DNA from: Flavobacterium sinopsychrotolerans
Lineage (GTDB): Bacteria; Bacteroidota; Bacteroidia; Flavobacteriales; Flavobacteriaceae
Direction: 5' to 3'
Length of the DNA: 64,000 nt
NCBI RefSeq assembly: GCF_900110375.1
Contig: NZ_FODN01000006.1
Coordinates: 171,028-235,027 of the forward strand
Shown here: piece by piece, positions 50,651 through 59,901 of the stretch
Layout of the letters: each line of letters starts with the position of its first letter
How positions within the stretch are numbered: position 1 is the first letter of the stretch
Notes under the pieces: generated by a model
The model's database searches: none
Seen by the model: the letters and a program-made list of their open reading frames with translations, nothing else
What the model was told of the DNA's origin: nothing
Program-made: the position numbers and the translations under genes

Positions 50651-52180
50651 TTATAGTGTAAAGTTGACAAAAGTTGCTTCACTTTCATTACCATAAAAAT
50701 CTATGAATGTAATGGCGCAGGAATTATTTTTATCTAATTTGTATGTTGGAATTACCACTTCAACGGCAGTTTTTTCACTAAAGGCAATTTTGTTGATGAT
50801 TTGACTCGGATCATTTACATCAATTTGAGTTTTGAGTGTAGATCCATAAACCATTACATAACGCACTTGGCTGTTCTCCGGATAATTGACATTAAAACTG
50901 GATGAAATCGGGTTTTTTACAAGTGAATTTACCGTAGGAATAACTGCTACTTTTTTGACGAAATTTGGAACAACATACGGAAGAGCAGGATATTTGTATT
51001 GGTTGTTTTCTAGTAATTGAGTCACACTTTGATTTTTATTTAAAAATGATTTGGCACTAAAAAAAGCATTTCCCTGAATGTTTTTATAGGATCTGGTGAC
51101 ATCTATTTGATTCGGAATTTCATAAGGATTATTCCATCTTTTGTCAGAATCGGTGTTAATTTTATAGGTTCCGTTTCCAATATATATTGCAGTATTCGTT
51201 GAGTTTTCGGACCACCAACGCAATAGTTTTGAATAGGATGCTTTAGGATGATCCATACTCCAATACAACTGTGGGACAAGGTAATCAATCCATTTATTTT
51301 CCATCCACGTTAAGGGATCAGCAAATAAATCATCATAATTTGTTTGTCCAGATTCCGTTTCTGAACCTCTGGGATCCACTGATTTATTTCTCCAGACTCC
51401 AAACGGGCTGATGCCAAATTGTACCCAAGGTTTTATGTTTTTAATCGAAACCGAAACATCTTTTACAAAAGTATTTACATTCGAACGTCTCCAATCGGCT
51501 AAACTCATTCCATTTCCATATTTTTTGAATGAATTAGCGTCATTAAATAATTCTCCTTTTATTTTGTACGGATAAAAATAGTCATCAAAATGAATGGCAT
51601 CAATATCATAGTTGTGAACGACTTCTTCCACAACAGTCAATAAATGTTTTTGAACTTCAGGTAGTGCAGGATCATAATAGTATTTTCCACCATATTTAAT
51701 CATCCATTCCGGATGTTTAAAATAATCATGTTCTGGACTTAAAAGCGTTGTGTTATAGTCCATTGTAGCACGGTATGGATTTAACCAAGCATGAAATTCA
51801 AATCCGCGGGCATGAGTTTCAGCAATCATCCACGCTAATGTATCAAAATAAGGTTTGGGTGCCTGTCCTTCTTTTCCAGTCAAAAAACGGGACCAAGGCG
51901 CTAATTTAGTTGGATAAAAAGCATCACCAACGCTTCTAATCTGAACAATTACAGCATTATAATTTAGTTTTTTGTACGCATCTAAAATCTCAATATAATC
52001 CGCTTTTTGTTTGGCGACATTATCAGTGCTGGTTTTTGGCCAGTCAATATTTACCACAGTAGCAATCCATACGGCTCTAAATTCATTTTTTGGATTTGTT
52101 GCCAGTGCTTGTGCATTACCATTCCAAAAAGAAAGTGAAAGGAATGCAATAAGCAAAAGGGTGTGCTTGTAATTTTTCAT
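50651..52180 (-). CDS. GHL10 glycoside hydrolase, DigH-like
   Basis: The protein has 509 residues with a signal peptide (about 1-24, ending NGNAQA). The GHL10/DUF187 barrel (about 30-400) shows KNEFRAVWIATVVNIDWPKT, NAVIVQIRSVGDAFYPT, FHAWLNPYRA, IDAIHFDDYFYP with its acidic pair, and GISPFGVW. E. coli DigH (YddW) of this family cleaves denuded peptidoglycan glycan strands; family members otherwise are uncharacterised. A C-terminal beta-rich domain (about 415-509) is probably Fn3-like. It probably acts in the periplasm on wall glycans and feeds the AmpG-like permease encoded next to it. Confidence 0.85.
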   Translation of the reverse strand: MKNYKHTLLLIAFLSLSFWNGNAQALATNPKNEFRAVWIATVVNIDWPKTSTDNVAKQKADYIEILDAYKKLNYNAVIVQIRSVGDAFYPTKLAPWSRFLTGKEGQAPKPYFDTLAWMIAETHARGFEFHAWLNPYRATMDYNTTLLSPEHDYFKHPEWMIKYGGKYYYDPALPEVQKHLLTVVEEVVHNYDIDAIHFDDYFYPYKIKGELFNDANSFKKYGNGMSLADWRRSNVNTFVKDVSVSIKNIKPWVQFGISPFGVWRNKSVDPRGSETESGQTNYDDLFADPLTWMENKWIDYLVPQLYWSMDHPKASYSKLLRWWSENSTNTAIYIGNGTYKINTDSDKRWNNPYEIPNQIDVTRSYKNIQGNAFFSAKSFLNKNQSVTQLLENNQYKYPALPYVVPNFVKKVAVIPTVNSLVKNPISSSFNVNYPENSQVRYVMVYGSTLKTQIDVNDPSQIINKIAFSEKTAVEVVIPTYKLDKNNSCAITFIDFYGNESEATFVNFTL

Positions 52181-52345
52181 TAGAGTCTTGTTTATAAAGT
52201 ATTCAAAAATAGTTTTTTTAGTGAAATTTACCAGTTAAAATGGTTTTAAAATTTGACTTGTTTATTTTGTACAATTTCTTTGCCAAATTATTTGTATCCG
52301 CTACAAAAAGTAAATTGGGACAATATTTTAGGGGATATACTTTAA

Positions 52346-52468
52346 AAATTAATTTGTTCGATAGCTATTTCTGGTTTTTTAATCTTAATTGAGCTCAAAA
52401 ATCTTGCGGTTATTCCTGAAAATAAAAATACAATCATGGACTTACTCACCAAATTAAAAACAAATTAG
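52346..52468 (+). pseudogene. Possible C-terminal remnant of a sulfatase-like gene
   Basis: The plus-strand frame contains GFLILIELKNLAVIPENKN and ends DLLTKLKTN before a TAG. The pattern E-L-K-N-L-A..P-E-N-K-N...L..L resembles the end of sulfatases (DPxExxNLAxxPExxxxxxxLxxxL). Upstream frame disruption and missing start suggest debris. The rest of the gap 52181-52560 shows nothing I can support. This is low-confidence pattern matching. Confidence 0.35.
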
Positions 52469-52560
52469 TCCAATTTTTATAGTTTGCAATACCTCCAGTT
52501 TATCATACAAAGGAGTTTGTTCAGAGTGATTTATTATAGTTAAAAAAATGTCTTTCTTTT

Positions 52561-53769
52561 TTAATTGGGAAATGATATTTTCCCCATAGAAACTGAAGGG
52601 ATTCCTTTACGGGTGCCAAAATCTGAGCCTCCACCCGAAATCGTTTCGTTAGCTAAAACAGCGAATAATACTGCTTCTTTTGCATCACCAGAAATACCTA
52701 ATTCATCAGTTGTAAAAAAATGGCAAGGCAATAGTTCTTTTAACCAATTAACTAATAGTGGATTATGTGTTCCGCCGCCTGACATATAAATAGAGAAATT
52801 TTCTAAATCGTATTTTGTATTTGCTACAGCATACTTAATTGCTTCGGCTATAGTTACGGCGCTAAATCTTGTTAATGTCGCTAATAAATCAGGAACCGAA
52901 ATATTTTCCGTGTTGCTTTTGGCTTGAGCCTCTTTAACATAGTCGATATTAAAAAGTTCTGGACCAGTAGTTTTTGGGAAAGAATCTTTAAAAAATTTAT
53001 CTGCTTTTAAAGTCTCTAAAAGGGATTGATTTACAACACCAAGTTTTGCAATTTCCGCATCTTTATCATAAGATTTTCCGGGGTAAAATAGTCTGATACA
53101 CGCATCAATTAAAGTATTTCCAGTGCCGGTATCCGTTACGAAAACCTCCTCGGGGTTCATATTTGAGGGTAAATAGGTGAAGTTTGCAATACCGCCCATG
53201 TTTAACATAATGCGATTTTCGCCTTTTTTTCCAAAAATAAAATAATCACCGTAAACCGCCAAGGGAGCTCCTTCACCACCTGCTGCAATGTGTTTTTGTC
53301 TGAAATCGGAGAGGGTTATTATTCCTGTTTTTACAGCAATGTGATCGCCATCACCAATTTGCAACGTACCATTTGGGAATTTTTCTTGCTGATGCGAAAT
53401 TTTTGGGAGGTGCAATACTGTTTGTCCATGTGAAGCAATTAAATCGACGTCATGACTCGATATATTCCAGTTTTCCAAACAATTTAAAACCATGTTGGCA
53501 TGAAGTATGCCAATCCATTCATTCAATAATACAAGATTGTGGAAATCAATATTTTGTTTTGCAAAAACTTTTTGAATTTCAGTTTTTATTTCTTCGGAAT
53601 ATTCAACCGTGTCAAATTTTAGTAGTGTAACTTTTGTGTTTTCTCCGGCACCTGAAACCTCGCATAAAGCAACATCGAGGCCATCCATTGAAGTGCCTGA
53701 CATAAGACCAATGATCATTCGGGTGGGTTTTTGAGCAATTTTATACAGTAATTCTAGATTTACATTCAT
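52561..53769 (-). CDS. anmK: Anhydro-N-acetylmuramic acid kinase
   Basis: Phosphorylates and opens 1,6-anhydroMurNAc to MurNAc-6-phosphate. The protein has 402 residues, about 17 longer at the N-terminus than many homologues. The ATP-binding GLMSGTSMDGLDVALCEVSG is at about 21-40, then IASHGQTVLHLP, RQKHIAAGGEGAPLAVYGDY, LNMGGIANFTYLP, DTGTGNTLIDA and C-terminal YMSGGGTHNPLLVNWLKELL. It closes the recycling set with nagZ and ampG in this region but sits 380 bp away from the digH-like gene, so it is probably a separate transcript. Confidence 0.94.
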   Translation of the reverse strand: MNVNLELLYKIAQKPTRMIIGLMSGTSMDGLDVALCEVSGAGENTKVTLLKFDTVEYSEEIKTEIQKVFAKQNIDFHNLVLLNEWIGILHANMVLNCLENWNISSHDVDLIASHGQTVLHLPKISHQQEKFPNGTLQIGDGDHIAVKTGIITLSDFRQKHIAAGGEGAPLAVYGDYFIFGKKGENRIMLNMGGIANFTYLPSNMNPEEVFVTDTGTGNTLIDACIRLFYPGKSYDKDAEIAKLGVVNQSLLETLKADKFFKDSFPKTTGPELFNIDYVKEAQAKSNTENISVPDLLATLTRFSAVTIAEAIKYAVANTKYDLENFSIYMSGGGTHNPLLVNWLKELLPCHFFTTDELGISGDAKEAVLFAVLANETISGGGSDFGTRKGIPSVSMGKISFPN

Positions 53770-54106
53770 GATTCAATTTTTAGCGTACTATTTTGTTTTT
53801 GGATATCATTTAAATAGTGGAATATTTGTATTGGATTATTAAAAAAAGTTGCAAACTTGAATAAAAGCAAGTTTCTGTATGGATGTATTACTAAAATAAA
53901 TTGCATAAACTTTTTAGCAAAGTACAAATTAATTTTAAATGATTAATAATGATCTAATGTGTCAATAAATTTATTTTTCGGAAACCGATAGATACGACTA
54001 AGAATCAAATATTTTAATTGCATCAATGGGTTTTATTACTAATATTATTAAATTATAATTCACGATATTTTATATTTGTGAAAATAACAGCAATTTACGC
54101 CACTAC
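53770..54106. other. Divergent intergenic region, anmK / dehydrogenase
   Basis: No gene is seen. It contains a TATATTTG -7 box at 54071 for the plus-strand gene. No full box was found for anmK. AT content is very high. Confidence 0.4.
54071..54078 (+). promoter_or_regulatory. -7 box (TATATTTG) for the FAD/Fe-S dehydrogenase gene
   Basis: Perfect TAnnTTTG on the plus strand, 29-36 bp upstream of the ATG at 54107. Confidence 0.55.
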
Positions 54107-57022
54107 ATGTCAATCACGTCTCAACTAGAACAATTATCCCAGTCATTAGAAGGAACACTTTTTTTTGATGATCTTCATAAAACATTGTATGCCACAGATG
54201 CTTCCGCATATCGGATTATGCCGGTAGCTGTAGCGATTCCAAAATCAGTGGAAGATATTGTGAAAATTATTCGCTTTGCAGCAAAAAATAAGATTTCAAT
54301 TACGCCCAGAACTGCCGGAACTTCATTGGCTGGTCAAACAGTGGGTAACGGAATAATTGTTGATGTTTCGAAACATTTCACCAAGATAGTCGCTTTTGAT
54401 TCCTTGAAAAAAACGGTTACCGTGCAGCCGGGAGTAATTCGGGACGAACTGAATTTGTACTTAAAAGAACACGGATTGTTTTTTGGACCCAATACTTCGA
54501 CTTCAAATCGCTGTATGATTGGTGGAATGGTGGGTAATAATTCATCGGGAACCACATCGATACGTTATGGTGTGACCCGAGATAAAATAGTGGAAATTAA
54601 AGCGGTTTTAAGTGATGGGACTTCGGCAGTATTTAAAGAAATAACTTCGGCGGAATTCATTGAAAAAACAAAAGGAAACACGCTCGAAAACTCCATTTAT
54701 AAGACTATTTATGACGAACTTTCAAATACAGAAAACCAAAAGGAGATTATAAAGGAATTTCCGAAACCTGAAATTCACAGAAGAAATACGGGTTACGCGA
54801 TTGATTTATTATTGAAATCGGAGCTTTTTGGAGGAACGGAAAATACGATAAATTTAGGGAAACTCCTTTGCGGAAGCGAAGGAACTTTAGCATTTACCAC
54901 AGAAATCACGTTGAAAGCTGACGAATTACCACCAACGAATAATGTTATGGTGGTAGCTCATTTTCATACCATTCAGGAAAGTTTAGAAGCGGTAGTTACT
55001 GCTATGAAACATCATTTGTATACGTGTGAAATGATGGATGATACGATTCTGAATTGTACCAAAACCAACAGAGAACAAGCCAAAAACCGATTTTTCATTC
55101 AAGGCGAACCAAAAGCGGTTATCATGCTTGAAGTGGCCTCTCATTATAGTATGGAAGATGCCGAAGTGCAAGCAAATGAGTTGATCTCCGATTTGGAAAG
55201 AAACAATTTTGGGTATGCTTTGCCAAAAATTTACGGCGCTGATATTGATAAAATAAATGAGTTGCGAAAAGCAGGTCTCGGACTTTTAGGAAGTATTGTC
55301 GGCGATAATAAAGCGGCAGATTCTATTGAAGATACCGCTGTTGAGTTGAGTGATTTACCCAATTATATTGCCGAATTTTCAACGATGATGAAAAAACACG
55401 GACAAGAGGCGATTTATTATGCACATGCCGGCGCCGGAGAATTGCATTTGCGACCAGTGTTAAATTTGAAAACAACAGAAGGGCTACATCAATTTAGAAA
55501 TATTGCAACCGAAGTGGCTATTTTGGTCAAAAAATACAGAGGTTCGCTGAGCGGGGAACATGGAGATGGAATTGTACGAGGCGAGTTTTTGCCTTTTATG
55601 ATTGGAGATAAGAATTATGAATTGCTAAAAAGAATCAAACACGCCTTTGACCCTAATACCATTTTGAATGTAGGTAAAGTTGTAAATGCTTTCAAAATGG
55701 ATGAAAATCTTCGGGTGGAAGCGGGCAGAGTGGAACCGGAAATACAAACGATTCAGGATTTCTCAGACAGTATGGGGATTTTGCGTGCTGCGGAAAAATG
55801 TAATGGTTCTGGCGATTGCAGAAAATTACCTTCGGCAGGTGGGACTTTATGTCCAAGTTATCGTGCGACCCGAAATGAAAAAGATACGACGCGTGCCAGA
55901 GCCAATGCGCTGCGAGAATATCTGACACATTCAGAAAAAGACAATAAATTCGACCACGAAGAATTATATAAAGTATTTGAATTGTGTGTGAGTTGTAAAG
56001 CTTGCGCCAGCGAATGTCCCAGTAATGTGGATGTGGCTGCCTTAAAATCGGAGTTTTTGTACCAATATCAAAAAGCAAATGGATTTTCATGGCGCAATAA
56101 AATATTTGCTTTTAATGCGAAATTGAATGGTCTGGGAAGTATCACTCCAAGGTTCACGAATTTCATGGTGAATTTGCCTTTGGTAAAAAAAAGCATGGGA
56201 ATTGCTTCTAAAAGAGAAGTGCCGCTTTTGGCTCCAAAGACGTTCAGGAAATGGTACGAGAAAAATTGGAATCAGGCGCCAGGTGATTCTTTTGTAAACG
56301 GAAAAGTATGTTTGTTTTGTGATGAATTTACTAATTTTTATGAAGTCTCGGTTGGAATCGATGCGTATGAATTATTGACAGCCTTAGGATACGAAGTAAT
56401 TCTGGTGGACCATGAAGAAAGTGGAAGAGCTTTTATTTCGAAAGGTTTTCTCGAAGAAGCAAAAGCAATTGCGAATACAAATGTGGCTGTTTTTTCGGAT
56501 TACATTACTGCAGATTTTCCTTTGATAGGAATAGAACCTTCGGCAATATTAACATTTAGAGACGAATACATTCGATTGGCTGACGATAAAGAAAGTGCTG
56601 AAAAATTAGCCAAAAATGTATTTACGATTGAAGAGTTTTTTAAAAACGAGATTACAAAAGGAAAAATTTGTGCAGAACAATTTTCTGAGGAGGCGAAAAC
56701 AATAAAAATTCACGGACATTGCCACCAAAAGTCATTGAGTACGATGGAAGCGACTTTTGCGATGTTGAATGTACCGAAAAATAGTTCGGTTACTATTTAT
56801 AATTCGGGATGTTGCGGCATGGCAGGTTCTTTTGGATATGAAAAAGAACATTATGAAATCAGCATGCAAATGGGAGAAGATACGTTGTTTCCAAAAATTA
56901 GAGCCACTGAACCCACAACGGCTATTGCAGCAGCAGGAACGAGTTGTCGGCACCAGATTTTTGACGGAACGAGTAGAAAAGCATTGCATCCGGTGACAAT
57001 TTTAAGGAGTTGTCTGAAATAG
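54107..57022 (+). CDS. Fused FAD-linked oxidase / Fe-S 2-hydroxyacid dehydrogenase (YdiJ-like)
   Basis: The protein has 971 residues that combine what GlcD/GlcE and GlcF provide separately. The FAD-binding 4 domain (about 25-260) contains ITPRTAGTSLAGQTVGNGII and IGGMVGNNSSGTTSIRYGVT. The FAD-oxidase C domain (about 265-520) has YYAHAGAGELHLRPVLNL and SGEHGDGIVRGEFLPFMIG. The ferredoxin part has CNGSGDCRK and the 4Fe-4S motif CVSCKACASECPSNVD (Cys627 on). Two CCG-type domains near the end are HGHCHQKSLS and SGCCGMAGSFGYE. YdiJ-type enzymes oxidise D-2-hydroxyglutarate or D-lactate; substrate is not determined here. Confidence 0.93.
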   Translation: MSITSQLEQLSQSLEGTLFFDDLHKTLYATDASAYRIMPVAVAIPKSVEDIVKIIRFAAKNKISITPRTAGTSLAGQTVGNGIIVDVSKHFTKIVAFDSLKKTVTVQPGVIRDELNLYLKEHGLFFGPNTSTSNRCMIGGMVGNNSSGTTSIRYGVTRDKIVEIKAVLSDGTSAVFKEITSAEFIEKTKGNTLENSIYKTIYDELSNTENQKEIIKEFPKPEIHRRNTGYAIDLLLKSELFGGTENTINLGKLLCGSEGTLAFTTEITLKADELPPTNNVMVVAHFHTIQESLEAVVTAMKHHLYTCEMMDDTILNCTKTNREQAKNRFFIQGEPKAVIMLEVASHYSMEDAEVQANELISDLERNNFGYALPKIYGADIDKINELRKAGLGLLGSIVGDNKAADSIEDTAVELSDLPNYIAEFSTMMKKHGQEAIYYAHAGAGELHLRPVLNLKTTEGLHQFRNIATEVAILVKKYRGSLSGEHGDGIVRGEFLPFMIGDKNYELLKRIKHAFDPNTILNVGKVVNAFKMDENLRVEAGRVEPEIQTIQDFSDSMGILRAAEKCNGSGDCRKLPSAGGTLCPSYRATRNEKDTTRARANALREYLTHSEKDNKFDHEELYKVFELCVSCKACASECPSNVDVAALKSEFLYQYQKANGFSWRNKIFAFNAKLNGLGSITPRFTNFMVNLPLVKKSMGIASKREVPLLAPKTFRKWYEKNWNQAPGDSFVNGKVCLFCDEFTNFYEVSVGIDAYELLTALGYEVILVDHEESGRAFISKGFLEEAKAIANTNVAVFSDYITADFPLIGIEPSAILTFRDEYIRLADDKESAEKLAKNVFTIEEFFKNEITKGKICAEQFSEEAKTIKIHGHCHQKSLSTMEATFAMLNVPKNSSVTIYNSGCCGMAGSFGYEKEHYEISMQMGEDTLFPKIRATEPTTAIAAAGTSCRHQIFDGTSRKALHPVTILRSCLK

Positions 57023-57206
57023 TCAGTAAAAAATGAAGACATTTATCAGAAGCGGAAAAATCTCTTTTAGTTTTATAGTATTTATTTTTTATAGTACTGA
57101 AATTGATTTATTTGACTTTTTAAATCAATAAATAAATCATTTTAACTGAATTAAAAAATAATAAAAAAAAATAGTTGGAGAAACAGCAATAGTTCAATTT
57201 GTTTTA

Positions 57207-57214
57207 TACTTTTG
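57207..57214 (+). promoter_or_regulatory. -7 box (TACTTTTG) for the amino-acid permease gene
   Basis: TAnnTTTG match, about 84 bp upstream of the ATG. The gap also contains an inverted repeat ATTGATTTA/TAAATCAAT (57102-57129) that might terminate the preceding gene. Confidence 0.4.
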
Positions 57215-57297
57215 ATTTTTGAAGATTATTTGCATAATATCTAACATAAAAACATATAATTTACAGTATATTAATTTTTAATGATAAAATTTACAAT

Positions 57298-59217
57298 ATG
57301 GCGTTAAAGGGTTTATTTAGAAAAAAAACAGTACAAGATATATTAAAACAAGTTGAAAAAAATAATGCTGATGGACATAACGCTCTAGGTAAACACTTAA
57401 CTGCACGAGATTTGACCGCTTTTGGAATCGCCGCAATTGTAGGAGCAGGTATTTTTAGTACCATTGGAAAAGCAAGTGCCGATGGAGGTCCTGCGGTTAT
57501 CTTTTTATTCTTATTTACTGCTATTGCGTGTAGTTTTGCTGCTTTTGCTTATGCTGAATTTGCTTCAATGGTTCCTGTTTCCGGAAGTGCTTACACGTAT
57601 TCGTATGTAGCTTTTGGCGAAATTATAGCTTGGATTATTGGTTGGGCCTTGATTATGGAATATTCGGTTGGTAATATAACGGTCGCCATATCTTGGAGTG
57701 ATTATTTTACTGGTTTGCTCGAAAGTGGTGGCCTTCATTTGCCACAATGGGTTCAGATGGATTTTTTGTCTGCTTCCAGAGGATTTGATGACGCCACGGC
57801 ACTGATGCAAGGCGGAAAAGAATATGCTAACTTAAGTCCTGCTTTGCAAGATGCTTATACGGCTTGGACAACTTCACCAGTTATTGGTTCGTTTCATTTT
57901 GTTGCGGATCTTCCTGCATTATTAATTATCGTTTTAATTACCGCATTGATTTACCGCGGGATGAAAGAGTCCCGAAATGCAAGTAATATCATGGTGGTTG
58001 TCAAATTATGTATTGTTCTTTTAGTAATTGCTGTTGGTGTTTTCTATGTAGATACTGCTAATTGGGATCCATTTGCACCTAATGGTGTTACAGGAGTTTT
58101 AAAAGGAGTTTCGGCAGTGTTTTTTGCTTACATCGGTTTTGATGCTATTTCAACAACAGCGGAAGAATGTAAAGATCCACAACGCGATTTGCCAAGAGGA
58201 ATGATGTGGGCCATTATTATATGTACCATTTTATATATTGCAATAGCACTAGTATTAACGGGAATGGTTCCTTATGACCAATTGAATGTAGGTGATCCAT
58301 TGGCTTTTGTATTTGAAAAATTAGACCTAAAATGGATGTCGGGAATTATTGCGGTAAGTGCAGTTGTTGCTATGGCTAGTGTTTTATTAGTTTTCCAAAT
58401 GGGACAACCGCGTATCTGGATGAGTATGAGCCGTGATGGATTGTTGCCAAAACGTTTCTCAAAAGTGCATCCAAAATATAAAACGCCTTCGTACGCTACA
58501 ATCGTGACTGGTTTTGTGGTAGCAGTTCCGGCTTTGTTTTTGAATTTAACATTGGTTACGGATTTGTGTAGCATTGGGACTTTATTTGCCTTTGTACTGG
58601 TTTGTGCCGGAGTTTTAGTGTTACAAAATAGAACCGATATTCCTCGTGGAAAATTCAAAACTCCTTATGTAAATTCAAAATACATATTGCCAGTTTTCAT
58701 TATTATTGGATTAGTATTTGCTTTTGGTTACAATGAAAAAGCGACTATGAATTTTATTACCAATGAAACTCAAATCAATAGTTCAGCGGATATTATCACA
58801 TCGTTAAACAAAGAAGAAACTCAAAAAGTATACGATTATTTAGTACGTATAGATGCGAAAAACAGCACAGATGAAACGCCGGATTTAGAGCATTTATTAA
58901 GTCAATACCAAAAAGATGATGCAAAATATTCCAGTATTATAGCTGGTTTGCCAATTGCTGATGCTGTGAAATATGAAAGTGGTTTTAGTTTATTTAAACA
59001 TAAAATTCCAATGTGGATTTTCCTAATTGTTTTAGCTGGATTATCGGTTTGGTCTTTTAAATCAAATTTATCATTGATTCCATTATTAGGCTTAATTTGT
59101 TGTTTGTATATGATGGCAGAATTAAGTGTTTGGAACTGGATTTATTTTGGAATTTGGCTTTTAATTGGATTGGTGATTTATTTTAGCTTCAGCCGAAAAA
59201 ACAGTAAGTTGAATTAA
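57298..59217 (+). CDS. APC-superfamily amino-acid permease (cationic type)
   Basis: The protein has 639 residues with about 13-14 membrane helices. It starts with a cytoplasmic segment and the substrate-loop motif LTARDLTAFGIAAIVGAGIFSTIG. FIGFDAISTTAEECKDPQRDLPRGM is the CAT-family signature around helix 8. Large loops at about 160-200 and 480-550 are charged and unusual for a minimal APC. It resembles the cationic amino-acid transporter (YhdG/CAT) group; the exact substrate is unknown. A strong terminator follows. Confidence 0.88.
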   Translation: MALKGLFRKKTVQDILKQVEKNNADGHNALGKHLTARDLTAFGIAAIVGAGIFSTIGKASADGGPAVIFLFLFTAIACSFAAFAYAEFASMVPVSGSAYTYSYVAFGEIIAWIIGWALIMEYSVGNITVAISWSDYFTGLLESGGLHLPQWVQMDFLSASRGFDDATALMQGGKEYANLSPALQDAYTAWTTSPVIGSFHFVADLPALLIIVLITALIYRGMKESRNASNIMVVVKLCIVLLVIAVGVFYVDTANWDPFAPNGVTGVLKGVSAVFFAYIGFDAISTTAEECKDPQRDLPRGMMWAIIICTILYIAIALVLTGMVPYDQLNVGDPLAFVFEKLDLKWMSGIIAVSAVVAMASVLLVFQMGQPRIWMSMSRDGLLPKRFSKVHPKYKTPSYATIVTGFVVAVPALFLNLTLVTDLCSIGTLFAFVLVCAGVLVLQNRTDIPRGKFKTPYVNSKYILPVFIIIGLVFAFGYNEKATMNFITNETQINSSADIITSLNKEETQKVYDYLVRIDAKNSTDETPDLEHLLSQYQKDDAKYSSIIAGLPIADAVKYESGFSLFKHKIPMWIFLIVLAGLSVWSFKSNLSLIPLLGLICCLYMMAELSVWNWIYFGIWLLIGLVIYFSFSRKNSKLN

Positions 59218-59263
59218 AATATATGAAATCATATAGATGTATTAATTACAAGTTTAAGGCTAC

Positions 59264-59300
59264 AAAAAAACTGACTAATCGTATTGATAGTCAGTTTTTT
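59264..59300 (+). terminator. Terminator of the permease gene
   Basis: Stem AAAAAACTGACTA / TAGTCAGTTTTTT with a 10-base loop and a T-run, 47 bp past the stop. Confidence 0.88.
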
Positions 59301-59479
59301 AGTTTTTTATAAGGCGGTAAATAGCTACAAGTGAATAAATTATATTCTATTTAGCGTTTAATTAGCAATTTAGGTCTTCTAAATTATGTTTTTTACCGAA
59401 TAAACAATACATTTAATCGATTAAGGGTCTCAATTCCTCTTTTTTTTTTTTGATTTATCTTTTTTTTTATATAAATACA

Positions 59480-59487
59480 TACATTTG
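59480..59487 (+). promoter_or_regulatory. Candidate -7 box (TACATTTG) for the adhesin transcript
   Basis: Full TAnnTTTG match followed by GCATG. If it serves the adhesin, the 5' leader would be about 400 nt and would include the small frame at 59605. Confidence 0.5.
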
Positions 59488-59604
59488 CATGATATTAAGC
59501 AATTAAACATTTGTTTTTAGGAAGATTTTTGTAATCTTTAGTATTGGTTATTGTAAGTAATAACTAGCTTTTATAAAACAGATTTAATATATAAAATTCA
59601 ATAT

Positions 59605-59820
59605 ATGAAGAACTTTACTTTTATTATCTCTTTTACCTTATCTTATTTTGCATCTATTGTAAACAAATATTTTGATAATAAAATTTTGTTCTATTTGTAC
59701 TCAAAACAAATGTGTTATGGATTTTCCAATGAATTAGTAATGACTTTTTTTACTAATTACCAAACAATCAATAATTATCCACGCAAGAATTTAGTCCTTT
59801 TGAATGGTCAAATAAATTAG
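59605..59820 (+). CDS. Doubtful 71-residue protein ahead of the adhesin
   Basis: ATG-started frame of 71 codons: MKNFTFIISFTLSYFASIVN, then KYFDNKILFYLYSKQ. The N-terminus resembles a signal peptide, but the remainder has no recognised family and no clear signal cleavage site. Its 5' context (TATATGAAGAACTTTAC) resembles that of the adhesin gene (ATATATGAAAAACTCTAC). It could be a decayed copy of the adhesin start, a leader peptide or chance. The surrounding gap 59301-59901 otherwise holds only the TACATTTG box. Confidence 0.3.
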   Translation: MKNFTFIISFTLSYFASIVNKYFDNKILFYLYSKQMCYGFSNELVMTFFTNYQTINNYPRKNLVLLNGQIN

Positions 59821-59901
59821 ACGTATCAAAAAAACCAAACCTATTTTTTTTTCGTAAATAAATAATTTACCTAGATATTATTTTACAATACACACTGATA
59901 T

